From positions 186,001 through 250,000 of the IMG/VR virus record IMGVR_UViG_3300044701_000569: a DNA stretch of 64,000 nucleotides; one strand, given 5' to 3'. Position 1 is the first letter of the stretch, and each line of letters opens with the position of its first letter. The DNA is from a virus. Positions 59,930 to 64,000 of the stretch are shown here, in pieces. Below the pieces are notes generated by a model. It saw only the letters and a list, made by a program, of their open reading frames with translations. It was not told the origin of the DNA and made no database searches. The translations under genes were made by a program, and so were the position numbers.

Positions 59930-62900
59930 TTATACGTTGAACTGATAATTTGCGAACAGTATGTACTGTTCCTGGCTATTGCCCTCAGTTCTTTGTACTA
60001 TGTATCTATCTATTTCAAAATCTAAATCTTTGAAATCAAACCCATTATTTTTAATGTTTAGAAGTATTTCGTCTCCTAGACCCGGTTTACAGTACACTAT
60101 TGGAATAGCACTAACATAGTCTAGTTCTTGGAAGCCTGCTTGCGGAGTTCGCATCCAAAGCGGCAAGTAATTTCTTTCATTTTTTCCAATTTCTTTAATA
60201 TTTCTACGCATATTATCTATGCTAGATATATATCTTTTTCTATCGTTACCGTCCGATACTTTAACTGCATCACTGTCTGCTTTTACTGTATTAGCGTATA
60301 CTGGTCTTCTACGCATTGGTTCGCTGTCGCCTACCTGTAAAATAACCTGTACTTCGTTTGTGTTAACCAGTTCAACAAAGAAATCATTGTTATCAACATC
60401 AAGTACAACATCACCGTCTCTAGTATTAATTATAATTCTGTCATCAGTAGGAAACAAGAAACTGATAGTGTTTCTAGCATATATTGGCAATTGGTTGTAA
60501 CCCAAGTTTGTTGATGTCGAGTCATCAACAGCAGGATACAGCAAACTATCAACAGTTAAACGATTTGTTGTGTTAATAGTAAAATCTTTTTGAGTTTTTC
60601 CTTTTTTAGGTTTAGCTCTATCTATAACCTCAACATATATAACTTCGTACACAGTGTCTAATGTGCCTGGTTCTCTAGCAATAGCTTTTTTAATTTCACC
60701 AAGAGCATATCTCTTTTTCTTATGATTTTTAGCCGATGCAGCTACAAAATGTTGAACCTGTTTAGCCTCAATACCTGCGTATACTAACATTTTCATTTTC
60801 TTCTGTATGCCAAATGCTGGATCGTCTGGTCTGTATATATTTTCTGTTGTAAATATCTCTGGTGTTGAAATAAAGTTTCTATAAACATCTCTATGATTTT
60901 GTTTCATATACGGAGTAGCATATATGTCAGTATATAACGTATTATCTAAATCTTCTACATCGAGCACAAATTCTCTACGAACTGCTACTAGATTAAATCT
61001 GTCTCTAGCCTCGACAGTAAATCTATATTGTCTGTCAAACGAAGTTATTCCAGGAAATGAACCGTCCCAAGTTGTAGATTTAGAATCAAATGTAGTCAAA
61101 CCAGGATTACCATTTTCGGGAAACTGACGTGCAGTTCCTACAATTTCTCCATAATAATTTAATCTCATTCCAAAAGGAAGTCTTCCATCTACTAAGAAAT
61201 ACAACATCTTAGTGTCAGGAACAGTAGTTGTTGCTTGTACTTTAAGAGTGCTGGTAAAGTTTGCATTTATTTTTCCTAGATAAGATTCTGTAATCCAAGA
61301 AATTTTAGAATCAATTTCCCCTATAACATTTAATTCAAATGTTTTTGCTTTACTTGGTATAACAGTTTCATCTGTACTAGTAAGAACAATACTTTTAGAG
61401 AAAAAGTCATTTTTAAATAAAGCGATACCAATATTTCTACCAGCATTTAACTGCCTAGATAGACTGGTAGTAAAACTTATTCTATGTTCGTTGTCACGCA
61501 GTAATCTTACCTGTATTTGTGTACTACTGCTATCAAGTGCAAAGAAATCTCTTACGGTAGAAATAATTCTTGTTATAGACGTACTAAGAAGTTTTATTCT
61601 CCATTTGTTTTCGTTTATTACTTCAATATATGCTGTACCACCAAATTCTGCTTCCAGGGCTTGTTTGGTAGCATCTAACACATCCTCTGACGTTAGATCG
61701 CTAATGGTCTCAGCTACTTCTGTCCATTTTGAACTTTCAAAAATAATTTGAGGATTTCCATCTTCGTCTGTTATAATATTGCCGTCAATATTTGTTTGAG
61801 GCTGTATATTATGTGCTACTGTACAACGATAAATTTTTCCATCGCCTCCTGATTCTGCAGTATAAATTGCAAGATCATTAGCAAAATAATTTTCATAAAG
61901 ATCAATAGTTCTTGGAACAGCTCTAGGTCTTATGGGATCGTTTGCAGGAGTAGTCTGTGTAATTTCATATTCAATATAAGGTAAAATATCCTGCACTGCA
62001 TAAACTTCAGTGTCACTGAATCTAAATTCTCTTCCCTGGTATTTGTTAAGTTCTTGTTCTCCCAACCTGTTCACATAGATGTGATCCTGTCCTATAATAG
62101 CAGTTCGACTCATTATTAAAGATATATTTGGACCAATTGTGTCGTCTACATATATTAAATCAAACTCGGGGTCTCTATTATCAATATTAGTTACAGTGTA
62201 TTCTCTACTATTTAGAAGAATTTTTCTACCACGAAGTTCTTGTAGATCAAGTACATCATCTGTACTACCAGTAAGATCTAACTTATAAACTTTGAAGACG
62301 TTCTTACCCAACATGGTGTCTTCATAAAAGTTAGCAAAGATTGTAGCACTTTCTAATGCTCCTTCAAATCTAGTTGCTCTTACTGTAAATCTATAATTTT
62401 GAGTTATAGCAGGTTGATAAGGAATGCGTCCTGTTATTTCACCAGAGACACTGTCTAAACTTAAACCAGGAGGAAGTTCAGATACTGTACCGTCATCGTT
62501 AACGTCTTCTAGTGTATATACAACTGCACCAGTTAGTGTATCGTTATCAATTATATCTAGATATAGAGTTACATAATTGTTTGCTCTCTTATAGCCTAGA
62601 TCTCTTGGAGTTATCCATACTGGAGTTCTAACATGAGTAGTATCAGCGGTGAATACACCAGTACTCGATCTCATCACGGTGTTGTCTGCTCTTAGAAAAT
62701 CATCTCCAACAACATATATTTTAAATTCTCTTCGTTTGAAAGTGTCACCGTCTGTAACAGTAACCGCAAACGGAAAATATCTATTAAGTTTTCTTAAGCT
62801 CTGTGTTGCTTCGAAAAAGTCAAATGTTTGTGTATCATAATAAAAACTTCCGTAGCCATTACCTGACAGAACAGCATAGTCAAACGGAAAGTCTCCATAA

Positions 62901-63454
62901 GGCATTGTATCATACTGTCCGCCTTGGAATCTTTTATCTAAACTTAATATAGGATCTACAGTTCCTACTAATCTACCATCTCTAGTTAGAGAAATGCCTG
63001 GAGGTAAATTTCCATCTCCGTCTGCAATAAAGTATTCTAGTTCGTCACCAGCAGGTAAATCGTTATCTGTAGCTAATAATTGAAAATCAATAATTTCGTT
63101 ATCTAATATAAAATAAGTGTTGGTTCCGCCTACAGGTAGAAGTCCAGAAGCAGTTAGCCACTGCGGTTCGTCTGCTCCTGTAATAATAAATTTGAGGGTT
63201 CTGTCATCATAGTGACCTTCCCAATGTGCTCTAATAACGACGGTATATACAGTATCAATAGCAACTTCAAATGGAGTGCCTACTATGTTTATGTCTTGAA
63301 TTCTTGTACCGGTAGGAAGACTTCCGCTAATTATTTCAAGTTCAATGTTTGAATACCCGTTAGCTACAGGCAATGCGATGTTGATAGGATTTCTTTCTGT
63401 TAAGATACCTATCTGATAGCCATTTGGAATATTCCACAGTGATAAATCTGCCAT
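59930..63454 (-). CDS. Large virion protein with repeated Ig/cadherin-like (He_PIG-type) domains
   Basis: 1174 aa. At least four LPxGxxL-x-GxxxG motifs (LPTGTRIQDINIVGT; LPPGISLTRDGRLVGT; LPPGLSLDSVSGEITG; LPFGMRLNYYGEIVGT), each followed by a YxFTVxA strand, as in putative Ig-like repeats. A central part with many strands and a C-terminal segment (KPGLGDEILLNIKNNGFDFK). Likely baseplate or fibre. Confidence 0.8.
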   Translation of the reverse strand: MADLSLWNIPNGYQIGILTERNPINIALPVANGYSNIELEIISGSLPTGTRIQDINIVGTPFEVAIDTVYTVVIRAHWEGHYDDRTLKFIITGADEPQWLTASGLLPVGGTNTYFILDNEIIDFQLLATDNDLPAGDELEYFIADGDGNLPPGISLTRDGRLVGTVDPILSLDKRFQGGQYDTMPYGDFPFDYAVLSGNGYGSFYYDTQTFDFFEATQSLRKLNRYFPFAVTVTDGDTFKRREFKIYVVGDDFLRADNTVMRSSTGVFTADTTHVRTPVWITPRDLGYKRANNYVTLYLDIIDNDTLTGAVVYTLEDVNDDGTVSELPPGLSLDSVSGEITGRIPYQPAITQNYRFTVRATRFEGALESATIFANFYEDTMLGKNVFKVYKLDLTGSTDDVLDLQELRGRKILLNSREYTVTNIDNRDPEFDLIYVDDTIGPNISLIMSRTAIIGQDHIYVNRLGEQELNKYQGREFRFSDTEVYAVQDILPYIEYEITQTTPANDPIRPRAVPRTIDLYENYFANDLAIYTAESGGDGKIYRCTVAHNIQPQTNIDGNIITDEDGNPQIIFESSKWTEVAETISDLTSEDVLDATKQALEAEFGGTAYIEVINENKWRIKLLSTSITRIISTVRDFFALDSSSTQIQVRLLRDNEHRISFTTSLSRQLNAGRNIGIALFKNDFFSKSIVLTSTDETVIPSKAKTFELNVIGEIDSKISWITESYLGKINANFTSTLKVQATTTVPDTKMLYFLVDGRLPFGMRLNYYGEIVGTARQFPENGNPGLTTFDSKSTTWDGSFPGITSFDRQYRFTVEARDRFNLVAVRREFVLDVEDLDNTLYTDIYATPYMKQNHRDVYRNFISTPEIFTTENIYRPDDPAFGIQKKMKMLVYAGIEAKQVQHFVAASAKNHKKKRYALGEIKKAIAREPGTLDTVYEVIYVEVIDRAKPKKGKTQKDFTINTTNRLTVDSLLYPAVDDSTSTNLGYNQLPIYARNTISFLFPTDDRIIINTRDGDVVLDVDNNDFFVELVNTNEVQVILQVGDSEPMRRRPVYANTVKADSDAVKVSDGNDRKRYISSIDNMRRNIKEIGKNERNYLPLWMRTPQAGFQELDYVSAIPIVYCKPGLGDEILLNIKNNGFDFKDLDFEIDRYIVQRTEGNSQEQYILFANYQFNV

Positions 63455-63472
63455 TTAAATCATCCTTTGCAG

Positions 63473-63480
63473 TATTTATC
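63473..63480 (-). promoter_or_regulatory. Late promoter, GATAAATA
   Basis: Minus-strand GATAAATA 19 bp before the 1174-aa gene. Confidence 0.55.
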
Positions 63481-63490
63481 GGAAAAGAAC

Positions 63491-64000
63491 TTATAAAGAT
63501 CCAGCGTCAATATTGCGTAAAGAAGGAGCAGTGATAGTTCCAAAATCAAAGTTAGCGTCTGAAATTAACCAATCTATTACGTTGTTATAGGTACCATCAA
63601 TAGTACCAAGATCCCAATAGTTTGTAAAATACTGGGCTATTGTACGTATGTCAACGCCATGCACTAAACCAGTAAGATTTCCAACAAATGATCCCGATAT
63701 TTGTGCAGCATCTATGTCGCCTATGTTTGTTAAATCAAAACCCTGCCCGTCTAAAATACCGCCAAGCTGCGGACTAGTATCACCAGATAGTTCTGATAGG
63801 CCTGTATAATCAATTACTAAGTTATTTCCTACTACTCTAGTAGTAATATCTGTACCACCAAATACATTAAGCACAGCATCTTCAGTTAGTTCAATGGGGG
63901 AACCTAAATCAGTATTAACCGTTACAATCTTAACGCCGCCGTTTGCGTCAATTGTGATATTTTGATCTGTTGCTGTTAGTGTTACATCATTGCCAGCTAT
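63491..64000 (-). CDS. Fibre-like structural protein, C-terminal part (5' end outside window)
   Basis: The frame is open to base 64000, so the GTG at 63874 is internal. At least 169 residues: beta-rich (VTLTATDQNITIDANGG), then LGGILDGQGFDLTNIGDIDA and NGSFVGNLTGL-type turns typical of phage fibre/structural proteins. The stop is at 63491. Function by analogy only. Confidence 0.65.
   Translation of the reverse strand: MAGNDVTLTATDQNITIDANGGVKIVTVNTDLGSPIELTEDAVLNVFGGTDITTRVVGNNLVIDYTGLSELSGDTSPQLGGILDGQGFDLTNIGDIDAAQISGSFVGNLTGLVHGVDIRTIAQYFTNYWDLGTIDGTYNNVIDWLISDANFDFGTITAPSLRNIDAGSL

Noticed and set aside
1-64000. CRISPR arrays, insertion sequences and integrase genes
   Set aside because: No direct repeat array, transposase or integrase motif was found by eye.

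Overview
The window looks like part of a large marine T4-like myovirus genome. It is AT-rich and almost fully coding, with overlapping ATGA start/stop junctions, and nearly every gene is on the minus strand. It carries T4-type replication genes: family B DNA polymerase (gp43-like), sliding clamp (gp45-like), clamp loader ATPase (gp44-like), RNase H and a DexA-like exonuclease. Minus-strand late promoters of the form (G/C/A)ATAAATA recur. No photosynthesis gene is seen, so a cyanobacterial host is not indicated; an alphaproteobacterial or other marine heterotroph host is possible but unproven.

Region 1 (about 1-10.3 kb) is an accessory island. It holds four radical SAM proteins (the first cut by the window edge), a QueC-like PP-loop ATPase, four 2-oxoglutarate/Fe(II) oxygenase-like proteins, a GNAT-like protein, a large protein with a possible transferase N-terminus, and two small kinase-like proteins. 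It lies next to a tail-fibre-like gene with an internal duplication (10.3-12.1 kb).

Region 2 (about 12-35 kb) is the early/replication half. A VWA metallopeptidase and a MoxR ATPase each have a clear TTGACA-N16-TATTAT promoter. RNase H follows, then folE, queE, queD and dpdA, which suggest 7-deazaguanine modification of the phage DNA. Next come the clamp, a four-gene sugar-nucleotide cassette (epimerase, dehydrogenase, eukaryotic-type phosphomannomutase, cytidylyltransferase) and the DNA polymerase.

Region 3 (about 35-51 kb) is late. A block of basic or Cys-rich proteins, several with short N-terminal peptides ending in (L/I)-x-E, resembles T4 internal head proteins. It is followed by a ClpA-like unfoldase, a DnaJ protein, a holin candidate, a fatty-acid desaturase, IscU, the spanin pair and a GH19 endolysin.

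Region 4 (51-59 kb) carries phoH on the plus strand, then a minus-strand nucleotide operon (dCMP deaminase, thyA, DHFR, ferredoxin, clamp loader), the exonuclease, MazG and a GroES-like protein. Region 5 (59-64 kb) holds large tail or fibre proteins; the last gene runs off the end.

Six small genes below 60 codons (16-57 aa) were found by reading the gaps: 31899-32009, 37235-37408, 46489-46539, 46536-46658, 55598-55699 and 56774-56938. Two leaders (16817-16857 and 56947-56993) have a promoter inside a hairpin that would hide the ribosome binding site only in read-through transcripts, as in T4 gene e.
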